From the NCBI GenBank assembly GCA_964383845.1, contig CAYLIF010000031.1:1-13480 (forward strand): 13,480 bases of DNA, given 5' to 3'. The translations under genes and the position numbers were made by a program. The stretch comes from JAAZGD01 sp964383845 (lineage in GTDB: Bacteria > Bacillota > Clostridia > Peptostreptococcales > Anaerovoracaceae). This document shows, in pieces, positions 6,778-12,850 of this stretch. The first letter of the stretch is position 1. Each line of letters begins with the position of its first letter. Under the pieces are notes generated by a model. That model saw only the letters and a list, made by a program, of their open reading frames with translations, did not search any database and was not told where the DNA came from.

Positions 6778-7473
6778 TTATTCACATTCGATTTTACTGT
6801 CCACCAATCGGCAGGATGCACCGTCGGCAAATGGATCTTCTTTTTCTTTTGCAATTCCCTCTATGGCTTGGATAATTTTGGAGAGGGGCTGTGCACCGCT
6901 AATCTGCATATTGCCATTTATGACGAGGGCCGGGACCCCTTGTATGTTATATTGTTTTACAAGAAGGATGTCCCTCTCTACCGCATCCTTTATCTCTTCG
7001 CTATTGTAGTGCTTCACCCATGACTCAAAGTCTATACCACTTTTTCTAACACAGTCTTCAATGACATCGTTTTCTTCAATGTTGCGGTTTTGTACAAACA
7101 ACGCGTTTTGTAGGTTGTCAAAAACATCCCAATAACCCACATCGTCAGCCACGAAATATGCTGCTTTACATGCCAACAGGCCTTTCATAGAAGTAGGAAA
7201 CGGAAAATCTGCCTGTCGCATTCCGGAAATGTTGAATCGATGCAAATCATCGTTATGGTTCGCATGCTCCCAATGGTTCATTATCTCGTCCTTCGCCAGC
7301 GTTCTTGAACCAAACATTAGATCGAAATCACCAGCCGATTTGACCAATGCGTAGGATCGATGCACGATTTGCACCCCTGGCATCAGTTTTTGGAGCTGAC
7401 GCATCCGATAGGACATCGGAAAACAAAAGCTGCATATCACATCATGAAAAAACTCAATGGTTACTTCATTCAT
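6778..7473 (-). CDS. DsbA family / FrnE-like thiol-disulfide oxidoreductase
   Basis: Thioredoxin-fold protein of 231 residues with an inserted helical domain. The active site is CSFC (Cys14, Cys17) right after the first strand (VTIEFFHDVI). The cis-proline motif is NIQGVPALVINGN (Pro181), followed by SGAQPLSKIIQAIEGI. No signal peptide is present, so it acts in the cytosol, as usual for FrnE-type proteins, which serve in disulfide chemistry and oxidative stress. Length is typical. The ATG at 7473 has AAGGTGG 6 bp upstream. It is the only intact gene in the decayed segment, lying between the two broken pirin copies on the same strand and 20 bp ahead of copy 1. The substrate is unknown. Confidence 0.9.
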   Translation of the reverse strand: MNEVTIEFFHDVICSFCFPMSYRMRQLQKLMPGVQIVHRSYALVKSAGDFDLMFGSRTLAKDEIMNHWEHANHNDDLHRFNISGMRQADFPFPTSMKGLLACKAAYFVADDVGYWDVFDNLQNALFVQNRNIEENDVIEDCVRKSGIDFESWVKHYNSEEIKDAVERDILLVKQYNIQGVPALVINGNMQISGAQPLSKIIQAIEGIAKEKEDPFADGASCRLVDSKIECE

Positions 7474-7589
7474 TTTATTCCACCTTACTTAACAAAAATA
7501 ACAAACTGCTGAAATCTAATCACAAATACTCGTTTTCGTGTAACATTCAGTCTGACCACACAGCCTCATCTTTTGTTTTCTGCAATAAG

Positions 7590-7847
7590 TTAATAAGTTG
7601 CGTGCCTGGCTCTGTTAGTTCTTGGCATATACCCACGATACACATAACTGATTGTTTCTATACCTCTATGTGGATGCATGGGAAATCCCGCTGTATAATC
7701 ATCGGGATTTGTACTGTCAAAGTAATCGAGCATTAAAATCGGATCGTATTCCTGAACCGTTCCTTTTCCTAAAACTCTGACCAAATTAACACCTGCTCCA
7801 TCCTGCGTTCTAAAACCCCGAACCTGTTGTTTAATTTTTCTTTCCAT
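7590..7847 (-). pseudogene. Pirin family protein, truncated copy 2
   Basis: The second broken pirin. The ATG at 7847 begins MERKIKQQVRGFRTQDGAGV, almost identical to copy 1; the frame extends further upstream to 8021, but that part has no family resemblance. The family sequence runs through GFPMHPHRGIETISYVYRG (about residue 72) and then switches to an unrelated tail ending at 7590, giving 85 residues against the usual 280-300. In another frame the junction reads ICQELTEPGTQLINLLQKTK before a stop, which looks like the end of some other protein. A deletion that fused the pirin start to the 3' end of a lost gene would explain this. The iron site keeps only its first His pair. Function is unlikely. 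Confidence 0.8.
7643..7847 (-). repeat. 205-bp direct repeat, copy 2 (pirin 5' end)
   Basis: Partner of 6553-6757, same orientation, no gaps. The two copies bracket the DsbA-like gene. Confidence 0.8.
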
Positions 7848-7932
7848 AGGCTTATACTCCCCTAATATGTTTTGATTATAGAACATATTTAAATAGCTTT
7901 GCTTTGGCTCCCGATAATGGATTATTAATAAC

Positions 7933-8001
7933 ATGTAACCTGCTCTGTCACAAGCCAAAACGCTCGTTTCGACTTGTTCCTTCGGAACGAAAAAATTACA
8001 T
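7933..8001 (-). other. Possible structured RNA leader upstream of pirin copy 2
   Basis: On the minus strand, an outer helix ATGTAA (8001-7996)/TTACAT (7938-7933) encloses two hairpins. The first is GTTCC-GAA-GGAAC (7988-7976). The second is a 13-bp stem, ACAAGTCGAAACG (7977-7965) with CGTTTTGGCTTGT (7962-7950), containing two wobble pairs and an AG loop. They abut or overlap by two bases, so the hairpins are stacked or exclusive. It sits about 85 nt before the pirin ATG, where a leader RNA would be. No known riboswitch consensus was recognised. It is weakly open as a reading frame, so coding cannot be excluded. The rest of 7848-8095 shows nothing assignable. Confidence 0.35.
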
Positions 8002-8095
8002 TTTTCACGCTTAGATTTCAAACATAAAATCGCACCAATGGCTTATATACCGGGCTTTTTAGGCGCTCACTTCTCCACCCTTGATATCAACTAGC

Positions 8096-8434
8096 TCAAC
8101 CTACTTTGATTGCAGCTTCTGCCGCATATTTATTTGAAGTGGTCATAAGATTGACCGCGATATCGTACGCATCTTGGTCGGCCGGCTCTCCTTTGATAGC
8201 AGTATTTATGATGCCAATGCCTATAGGTTTTGTAATTATTAAAGCATCTCCTACTTTGGCATTGCTATTTGTAAGTATTTTATACACGGCTGCATCGTCT
8301 GAGGTTTCCAACCCCGCTAATAATCTTTCATTTTCCATTTTGGGTATTTGGCGCAGAATCTGCACTAATAAACCGGGACCGATTTTACCCGCTCAACCCG
8401 AGGTCTTTAATAATTCTGTCAGTCTTTTTGTCAA
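8096..8434 (-). pseudogene. selD: Selenide, water dikinase (SelD), selenocysteine form, internally deleted and truncated
   Basis: SelD makes selenophosphate from selenide and ATP for selenocysteine and selenouridine synthesis. The frame starts at TTG (8434) with AGAGGTG 5 bp upstream, reads LTKRLTELLKTSG-U-AGKIGPGLL with TGA (8395-8393) at the catalytic Cys/Sec position, and continues to LLAGLETSDDAAVYKI, matching the SelD N-terminus. It then jumps directly to LTNSNAKVGDALIITKPIGI, which in normal SelD lies about 100 residues later. The missing block carries the core ATP- and metal-binding segments. After YAAEAAIKVG it stops, roughly 130 residues short of the usual 340-350. The loss is in frame, so the remnant is 112 codons with Sec. 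Activity is not credible. It is last in the selenium gene cluster, 39 bp after the ribokinase-fold gene. Confidence 0.85.
8370..8395 (-). promoter_or_regulatory. Sec UGA codon and SECIS-like hairpin of selD
   Basis: Downstream of the UGA (8395-8393), AAAUCGG (8385-8379) pairs with CCGGUUU (8376-8370), a 7-bp stem with one U-G pair and a tight UC loop. A GGUC apex of this kind is common in bacterial SECIS hairpins. The GU is about 14 nt after the UGA, slightly nearer than in many elements. Confidence 0.6.
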
Positions 8435-8473
8435 AACAGCACCTCTTTTATAATAAATAATTCTGCTGTATTT

Positions 8474-9334
8474 TCATCTGTTTTCAAATACTTCGCTAAG
8501 GGCTCGAGGTATGTGTTTGATAATATCATAAATTTGTGTTGCCGGGGTAGGTTTGGCGTAAAATCCAGCTATCCGATTCACTAAAGCTGCTTTAGCGGAA
8601 GCCGTTTCTATGTCCATGCCAGAAGAAACTAGGGCAGAGACTATACCTGTTATCGTATCGCCTGTACCACCAATGGGTTCAAGTATTTCTTCAACAGGAC
8701 TGTCTATTATCGAAATTATCCCATCTTTATTTGCCACATAGTCCTTTACCCCTTTAACAAGAAGATATTTCGCTGCATTATTATATTGATATGCCCTTTT
8801 TATTAAATCCGGGACCTGATTATCCTCAAGTAATATAAACCCTCTAGTATAAAAAGGATGGGGAGCTTTTTCATCAGCTAAGTAAGCAAGCTCTCCGGCA
8901 TCTGGTGTAAATAAATCAAAAAATGAAGAATCACCACCCATTTTAGCAACATACATAAACCCTGCATCAGCTATTAAAATTGGCTTATTAGGCAATTTCC
9001 CAATTTCTCGGATAACGTTTTTAAATAAATCAACTTCAGGTTGAAAGTAGTGAAATGCCAATGTCTTAAAAGATGTATTTATAATATTGTCTTCTAACTC
9101 TTTATATAGACCTCTACAACCCTTTCCATTTCCTATATCACCTACCAAATAACAAAAAGGATTAGGTTTATCCATATATTTTAAAGTTTCTATTGCCGCT
9201 GCTATCATTGCAGGTGTACCGCGATTTACATTAATTCGATTATCTCCAACAACAATATAGCCACCTTCTAAAGAAACTGTACCAGCAATAAGAGGGAAAT
9301 CTTCTATTGGAATAGTTCCTACAATACCTAACAT
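8474..9334 (-). CDS. Ribokinase-fold protein related to NAD(P)H-hydrate dehydratase (selenium locus)
   Basis: A 286-residue protein with the ribokinase-like fold of the YjeF C-terminal (NNRD) family. Visible are NRGTPAMIAAAIETLKYM (38-55), LIADAGFMYVA (120-130), DLFTPDAGELAYLADEK (140-156), which resembles the LTPHPGE segment of NAD(P)H-hydrate dehydratases, LLVKGVKDYV (191-200) and the anion-hole/catalytic motif EPIGGTGDTITGIVSAL (219-235). Family members use ATP or ADP to dehydrate damaged NAD(P)H or phosphorylate small molecules. The epimerase half of YjeF is absent. The ATG at 9334 overlaps the DUF3343 gene by 7 bp, so translation is coupled. Its steady company with yedE, yedF and selD suggests a role in selenium handling; this is inference, and the real substrate is unknown. 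Confidence 0.8.
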   Translation of the reverse strand: MLGIVGTIPIEDFPLIAGTVSLEGGYIVVGDNRINVNRGTPAMIAAAIETLKYMDKPNPFCYLVGDIGNGKGCRGLYKELEDNIINTSFKTLAFHYFQPEVDLFKNVIREIGKLPNKPILIADAGFMYVAKMGGDSSFFDLFTPDAGELAYLADEKAPHPFYTRGFILLEDNQVPDLIKRAYQYNNAAKYLLVKGVKDYVANKDGIISIIDSPVEEILEPIGGTGDTITGIVSALVSSGMDIETASAKAALVNRIAGFYAKPTPATQIYDIIKHIPRALSEVFENR

Positions 9335-9864
9335 AATTCCACCATCCTATCATAAGCAATCTGTAGAGCATAAGCACATAAAGTATGCCCTATCTCTTTG
9401 GGTTGTTGAACCTCATCTAATTTCCTATTTACCATTCGTTCCGCTAAATATGGGACATCAGGACAGCCACCTCCTGATACATTGACAATTATTTTTGTAT
9501 CTCTGTCTACAGTTATTTTCATATTAGCAGCACGTATCATAAGATATTTTCCAAATTCTTTTTCATGAAGAAGGTTAACAGGTTCTAACAAATCTTTATT
9601 AACTGGTACAACTTTTAAAGGTTCAACCTTTACCTCAGCCAAAGTTCTTATAATAGATAACTCTTCTATCAATGGAAATTCTATTACTAGATCACAGCCG
9701 GTGCGAATATTTGGCGGTGGACCCATTACTTTTATTTCCCATCCCTTAGCCTTTAATATGTTTTCTGCTCTTATAACATCTGTTGTATTCTTAAAAATAA
9801 GTATGCCTCTACCATGTTCTTCTGCACTAGCTTTGTCTTTGCCTTTTCTAAATTTCTTAAACAT
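9328..9864 (-). CDS. DUF3343 putative Se/S carrier fused to an uncharacterised C-terminal domain
   Basis: A 178-residue protein. Residues about 18-90 match the DUF3343 type of putative Se/S carrier: GILIFKNTTDVIRAENILKA, then MGPPPNIRTGCDLVIEFPL with the conserved Cys57. Residues about 110-175 form a second conserved-looking part (MKITVDRDTKIIVNVSGGGC, PYLAERMVNRKLDEV, IGHTLCAYALQIAYDRM) with Cys134 and Cys163; the last residue is Cys178. DUF3343 alone is usually about 80-90 residues, so this is a fusion. The start at 9864 is one base after the yedF stop, and its binding site AAGAAGG lies within the last yedF codons. It overlaps the next gene by 7 bp. A carrier or delivery role between transporter and SelD is inferred from context and from the cysteines. 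Confidence 0.82.
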   Translation of the reverse strand: MFKKFRKGKDKASAEEHGRGILIFKNTTDVIRAENILKAKGWEIKVMGPPPNIRTGCDLVIEFPLIEELSIIRTLAEVKVEPLKVVPVNKDLLEPVNLLHEKEFGKYLMIRAANMKITVDRDTKIIVNVSGGGCPDVPYLAERMVNRKLDEVQQPKEIGHTLCAYALQIAYDRMVELC

Positions 9865-9865
9865 A

Positions 9866-10087
9866 CTATTTGTCCCTTCTTAAGCTTATTTTATATACAT
9901 CATCTTCTTCCTGGACTTCTTCGCTTTTCCATCCTTTAGACTTAGCAGCTCTAATTACATTTTCTTTTGCTGTATCCGTATCCACCAGAACAATTAGTTC
10001 ATCCTCTGTTGCTTTTTTTATTTCATTTAGAGTCAACAAAACGGGTTGAGGGCATGAAAGCCCTTTTGCATCAATAATATTACTCAT
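9866..10087 (-). CDS. yedF: TusA/SirA-like sulfurtransferase, YedF type
   Basis: A 73-residue cytosolic carrier of the TusA fold. The persulfide/selenide-accepting cysteine is in LSCPQPVLLTLNEI (CPQP at 12-15, Cys12). The rest follows the two-layer fold: DELIVLVDTDTAKENVIRAA and GWKSEEVQEEDDVYKISLRR. This is the short form without the extra C-terminal domain of longer selenium-associated YedF proteins; the separate downstream DUF3343 gene may replace it. GGAGGG precedes the ATG, overlapping the yedE stop region (12-bp gap). YedE-YedF pairs are a known marker of selenium-using bacteria, and here selD is in the same run. The exact cargo (Se or S) is not proven. Confidence 0.88.
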   Translation of the reverse strand: MSNIIDAKGLSCPQPVLLTLNEIKKATEDELIVLVDTDTAKENVIRAAKSKGWKSEEVQEEDDVYKISLRRDK

Positions 10088-10099
10088 ATTTAATCCCTC

Positions 10100-11182
10100 C
10101 TATACTTTAGTTCTCATTGTGTATCCGATTAAAAGACAAGATGTTAAACCAATAAAGAGTGCAATTATTCCTCCTGTTGTAGCTCCGGCACCAGAACTAG
10201 CTAATCCAAAATTATGTGCAAAAGCAGCACCAACAACCATTCCTATTACAAATACTGCAGAATCCCCATCACCTTCTCCCGATAAGAAAAGTTGACGTCC
10301 CGGGCAACCACCTGCAAGGGTAAAAGCTAGACCAGCTAAAACCATACCAGCAAAATTCCAAATATGCATAGTATGTGCCACCGGTTGATTTACAAAACCA
10401 AGATTAAACTGGCTAAGTACTACATTCATTATAAGTGCTGTAATTGCCATGCCTACTAAACCCGTGAAAAGATGTGTTTGCTTAAATAGGATTAGGTCAC
10501 GTATTGCTCCCATTGTGCAAAAACGGCTTCTTTGTGCTAATACTCCTATTACTAAACCAATTCCTAGCGAGATTAATAAAGGTGCACGTAATGATCCAGG
10601 TCCTTCAACGCTATAAAAAAGAACTCCGCTCTCGCTTTCACCTGCAATCGCTGGATTAAAGAACATTATAATTAATAAACTCAGCATAATTATTGGGAAA
10701 ATCCAACCAACTGATGTATGTGTCTTATGATTGGAACCAAGATTATATCCCTTTTTAAGGAAGATTGTTCCAATCCAAATGCCACATGCAAGACCCAATA
10801 ATCCTAAAATTGAATTTAAATCTCCTCCTGCTAAACGTAGAATTGCTCTCCATGGACATCCTAAAAATATAAGAGCACCAATTATAGAAAAGAACCCCAG
10901 AATAAATCTTACAATAGGCGCGGATCCAAGTCTTGGTTTGAATTCTTTAAAAGCATATGCTGCTATAAATGATCCTAAAACAAACCCGATTATTTCCGGA
11001 CGTATGTACTGAACAACACCTGCTCTATGCAAGCCTAGGGCTCCTGTTGTATCCCTTACAAAGCAAGCTACACAAATACCCATGTTTGCAGGATTTCCCA
11101 AAAATTGTAGAAGTGCAGCTGATACACCGATAATAGCACCTACTCCAATAATACCTTTTTTAGTCGATAATACATTTTTCAT
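10100..11182 (-). CDS. yedE: YeeE/YedE family membrane transporter, selenium-associated (YedE/FdhT type)
   Basis: Integral membrane protein of 360 residues, built as two pseudo-repeats with about ten hydrophobic segments. The family cysteine motifs are present: NMGICVAC (Cys37, Cys40), FLGCPWRAILRLAGGDL (Cys109), QRSRFCTMGAIRDLILF (Cys222) and TLAGGCPGRQLFLSGEGDGD (Cys293), with the twin GCPWR/GCPGR loops characteristic of YeeE/YedE channels. Related proteins import thiosulfate or are linked to selenium metabolism; the neighbours yedF and selD favour selenium. The ATG at 11182 has AAAGGGGAT upstream. First gene of the cluster, transcribed away from the LysR regulator across a 640-bp gap that holds a candidate operator. 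The transported species is not determined. Confidence 0.92.
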   Translation of the reverse strand: MKNVLSTKKGIIGVGAIIGVSAALLQFLGNPANMGICVACFVRDTTGALGLHRAGVVQYIRPEIIGFVLGSFIAAYAFKEFKPRLGSAPIVRFILGFFSIIGALIFLGCPWRAILRLAGGDLNSILGLLGLACGIWIGTIFLKKGYNLGSNHKTHTSVGWIFPIIMLSLLIIMFFNPAIAGESESGVLFYSVEGPGSLRAPLLISLGIGLVIGVLAQRSRFCTMGAIRDLILFKQTHLFTGLVGMAITALIMNVVLSQFNLGFVNQPVAHTMHIWNFAGMVLAGLAFTLAGGCPGRQLFLSGEGDGDSAVFVIGMVVGAAFAHNFGLASSGAGATTGGIIALFIGLTSCLLIGYTMRTKV

Positions 11183-11212
11183 GTTTTACAATCCCCTTTT
11201 TCTATTAAATAT

Positions 11213-11240
11213 AGTATAATTTTAATATGATTAAATATTA
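11213..11240 (-). promoter_or_regulatory. Candidate yedE promoter with LysR-like dyad
   Basis: On the minus strand a TATACT -10 (11218-11213) lies about 30 bp before the yedE ATG, with only a weak AT-rich -35. A perfect dyad TAATAT-N6-ATATTA (11223-11240) covers the spacer and -35 region, where a LysR-type regulator could act. The surroundings are very AT-rich, so chance is possible. Confidence 0.35.
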
Positions 11241-11328
11241 TCAGTTTATAGGCTCGCTTTGAAATAGATAAAGTTTATACATAGGGCCTTAACTATCAAA
11301 TAAACAAATACTATTATTGTTGAAAATA

Positions 11329-11352
11329 AAGATTTTGTAACTCAAAAATCTT
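11329..11352 (+). other. Hairpin directly before the ribosome binding site of the small CxxC ORF
   Basis: AAGATTTT (11329-11336), loop GTAACTCA, AAAATCTT (11345-11352): a perfect 8-bp stem touching the AAGGAGG that follows. It could modulate translation. Most of its pairs are A-U. Confidence 0.35.
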
Positions 11353-11363
11353 AAGGAGGCTAA

Positions 11364-11540
11364 ATGATTGATTACAAAAGAAATGACAGTATTAGAAATA
11401 GTTTAAAACATCCAGTAACAGAGGATGTCCTTCGTGATTATGATGATATCTTAGGGAAATGTGTGCTTTGTAACCGCCTGTTTGATTCAATTACTAAAAT
11501 TGCAGTAGATTATAATCTAAAATTAAACGTTCTAGAATGA
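11364..11540 (+). CDS. Small 58-residue CxxC protein, unrecognised
   Basis: I do not recognise this protein. The frame begins MIDYKRNDSIRNSLKHPVTE and ends in GKCVLCNRLFDS, then ITKIAVDYNLKLNVLE. Support for translation is a near-perfect AAGGAGG five bases before the ATG. It has one CxxC pair (Cys33, Cys36), a mixed charged composition and no membrane segment. It lies between the divergent selenium cluster and its LysR regulator, so a metal, thiol or selenium role is imaginable but not shown. The closing TGA is a normal stop: reading through it meets another TGA after four codons. It might also be the N-terminal stub of a larger gene broken by the transposon remnant that follows. Confidence 0.45.
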   Translation: MIDYKRNDSIRNSLKHPVTEDVLRDYDDILGKCVLCNRLFDSITKIAVDYNLKLNVLE

Positions 11541-11583
11541 ACCCATATAATGTGACACAAAATTTAAAAACAAGTTATACTGA

Positions 11584-11676
11584 AAGCATGAATACAATAC
11601 CTACATACCGCATTCGTCTATCGGATATCTATGTCCGGATGAGCTTTATTTCAAGGTACATGAGAAAGCTGGCTGA
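11584..11676 (+). pseudogene. IS3-type transposase, C-terminal remnant
   Basis: One frame reads KHEYNTYIPHSSIGYLCPDE then LYFKVHEKAG and a stop. This is the familiar end of IS3-group DDE transposases (YN..RPHSSLGYLTP.E), with Ile in place of the usual Arg. Only about 30 codons survive after a preceding in-frame TGA, and no inverted repeats or orfA were found. A 62-codon open frame overlapping it at 11537-11725 is in the wrong frame and is not annotated. Apart from this, the small ORF and the promoters listed, 11183-11826 shows nothing further. Confidence 0.65.
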
Positions 11677-11748
11677 GAATCAAAACACGAAAGATATACT
11701 TATTTTTTTGAAAATTGTTTCTTGATTTTGGGAAGCGGTATATTCTAC

Positions 11749-11778
11749 TTGATAGAAAAAATAGTGTAATCATTTAAT
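11749..11778 (+). promoter_or_regulatory. Promoter of the LysR regulator gene
   Basis: TTGATA (11749-11754), an 18-bp spacer and TTTAAT (11773-11778), each one base from consensus. The start would be near 11785, about 40 nt before the ATG. Confidence 0.5.
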
Positions 11779-11826
11779 AATACAAATAAATTTATTGAGA
11801 AATATTATAAAAAAGAGGCGCGGTAA

Positions 11827-12729
11827 ATGGAATTCAAACAACTAGAATGTTTTGTTGCAGTTGCTCGGGAAAAAAGTTTTTCTAAGGCAGCTGATGTATT
11901 ATTTCTCTCACAACCAGCTATTACTAGCAATATTCAAAAATTAGAAAGAGAATTAGGAACAATATTATTTGATAGAAATAAAAATGTTACCCTAACTGAA
12001 GGGGGTTTAGAGCTCTTCCCATATGCTGTAGAAATGCTTAATATCCGTGATAAATCTAAGGTAGCAATTAGTCAATACAAAAATAATATTGGAGGGGTAT
12101 TAGAAATATATGCTAGTACTATACCGGAGCAATATCTTCTCCCTCATATTATCAAGGGATTTAAGGCAATTTATCCTAGAGTTCTTTTTTACATTCATCA
12201 CAAGGATTCCAAAGAAGTAGTAGAAGATATTCTTTCAGGGATAACAAATTTTGGATTTATTGGCGCAAAATATTCTTATGAAGGAATTGATTATATAGAT
12301 TTTTATGAAGATAAATTAGTGCTAATAACTTCTCCCGAAAAAAGAATTGATACTGACTTTCTTACCATCCAGGATTTAATAGGAGAAGAGATTGTGCTTC
12401 GAGAGGAAGGATCCGGAACAAGATTGCTTATTGAAAACGCTTTGAAAGAAAAAGAACTTGATTTAAGCATATTTCGGTCCCAAACAATTAATTATAGTTT
12501 GGGAGCAATAAAAAAAATGGTATCCTTAAATGTTGGCATTAGTTTTAGCTCTGAGATTTCAGTAAAATATGAAGTCAATTCAGGACATTTAAATCAATAT
12601 GAAGTTAAAGACTTAAATCTTAATAGGAATTTTAGCTTTGTATATTGCAATAATAGATATCTTTCTCCTGTAGAAGAAAAATTCAAGGAATTTGTTACTG
12701 CATGGAAATGGGACAACATAGATGTTTAA
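11827..12729 (+). CDS. LysR-type transcriptional regulator, selenium-metabolism-associated type
   Basis: DNA-binding regulator of 300 residues, the standard LysR length. Residues 1-60 are the winged helix-turn-helix (MEFKQLECFVAVAREKSFSK, then AADVLFLSQPAITSNIQKLE). A linker helix follows, and residues about 90-293 form the two-lobed effector-binding domain (GGVLEIYASTIPEQYLLPHI; VLREEGSGTRLLIENAL; MVSLNVGISFSSEISVKYE). The GSGTR element is typical of CysB/CysL-like members that sense small anions. AGAGG is upstream of the ATG. It is divergent from the yedE-yedF-selD cluster, and LysR proteins of this type are known beside such clusters, so it probably controls yedE. The effector, perhaps a selenium or sulfur metabolite, is inferred only. 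Confidence 0.88.
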   Translation: MEFKQLECFVAVAREKSFSKAADVLFLSQPAITSNIQKLERELGTILFDRNKNVTLTEGGLELFPYAVEMLNIRDKSKVAISQYKNNIGGVLEIYASTIPEQYLLPHIIKGFKAIYPRVLFYIHHKDSKEVVEDILSGITNFGFIGAKYSYEGIDYIDFYEDKLVLITSPEKRIDTDFLTIQDLIGEEIVLREEGSGTRLLIENALKEKELDLSIFRSQTINYSLGAIKKMVSLNVGISFSSEISVKYEVNSGHLNQYEVKDLNLNRNFSFVYCNNRYLSPVEEKFKEFVTAWKWDNIDV

Positions 12730-12850
12730 ATGAAATCTCACGTCCTTTAGAGACTGTTTCAGAGGCTTTCCCATCATTTGACTTATATAGAGGTAGCAAT
12801 TCATTGGAATGGAACATATTATATTGTACTAAATAAAGGAGGCAAAATCT

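Noticed and set aside
7347..7736. Plus-strand open frame of 129 codons spanning the dsbA start and pirin copy 2
   Set aside because: Antisense to two recognised genes and the gap between them, with no family features.
7848..8021. N-terminal extension of pirin copy 2
   Set aside because: No similarity to pirin. The internal ATG at 7847 aligns with the start of copy 1, and the extension overlaps the potential RNA structure.
8106..8453. Plus-strand open frame of 115 codons opposite selD
   Set aside because: It is the antisense of recognisable SelD sequence, without a ribosome binding site or family likeness.
11538..11540. TGA of the small CxxC ORF as a third selenocysteine codon
   Set aside because: Read-through meets another TGA after four codons, and no SECIS-like hairpin follows.
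11537..11725. 62-residue open frame overlapping the end of the small CxxC ORF by ATGA
   Set aside because: It covers the IS3 transposase remnant in a different frame and has no recognisable features of its own.
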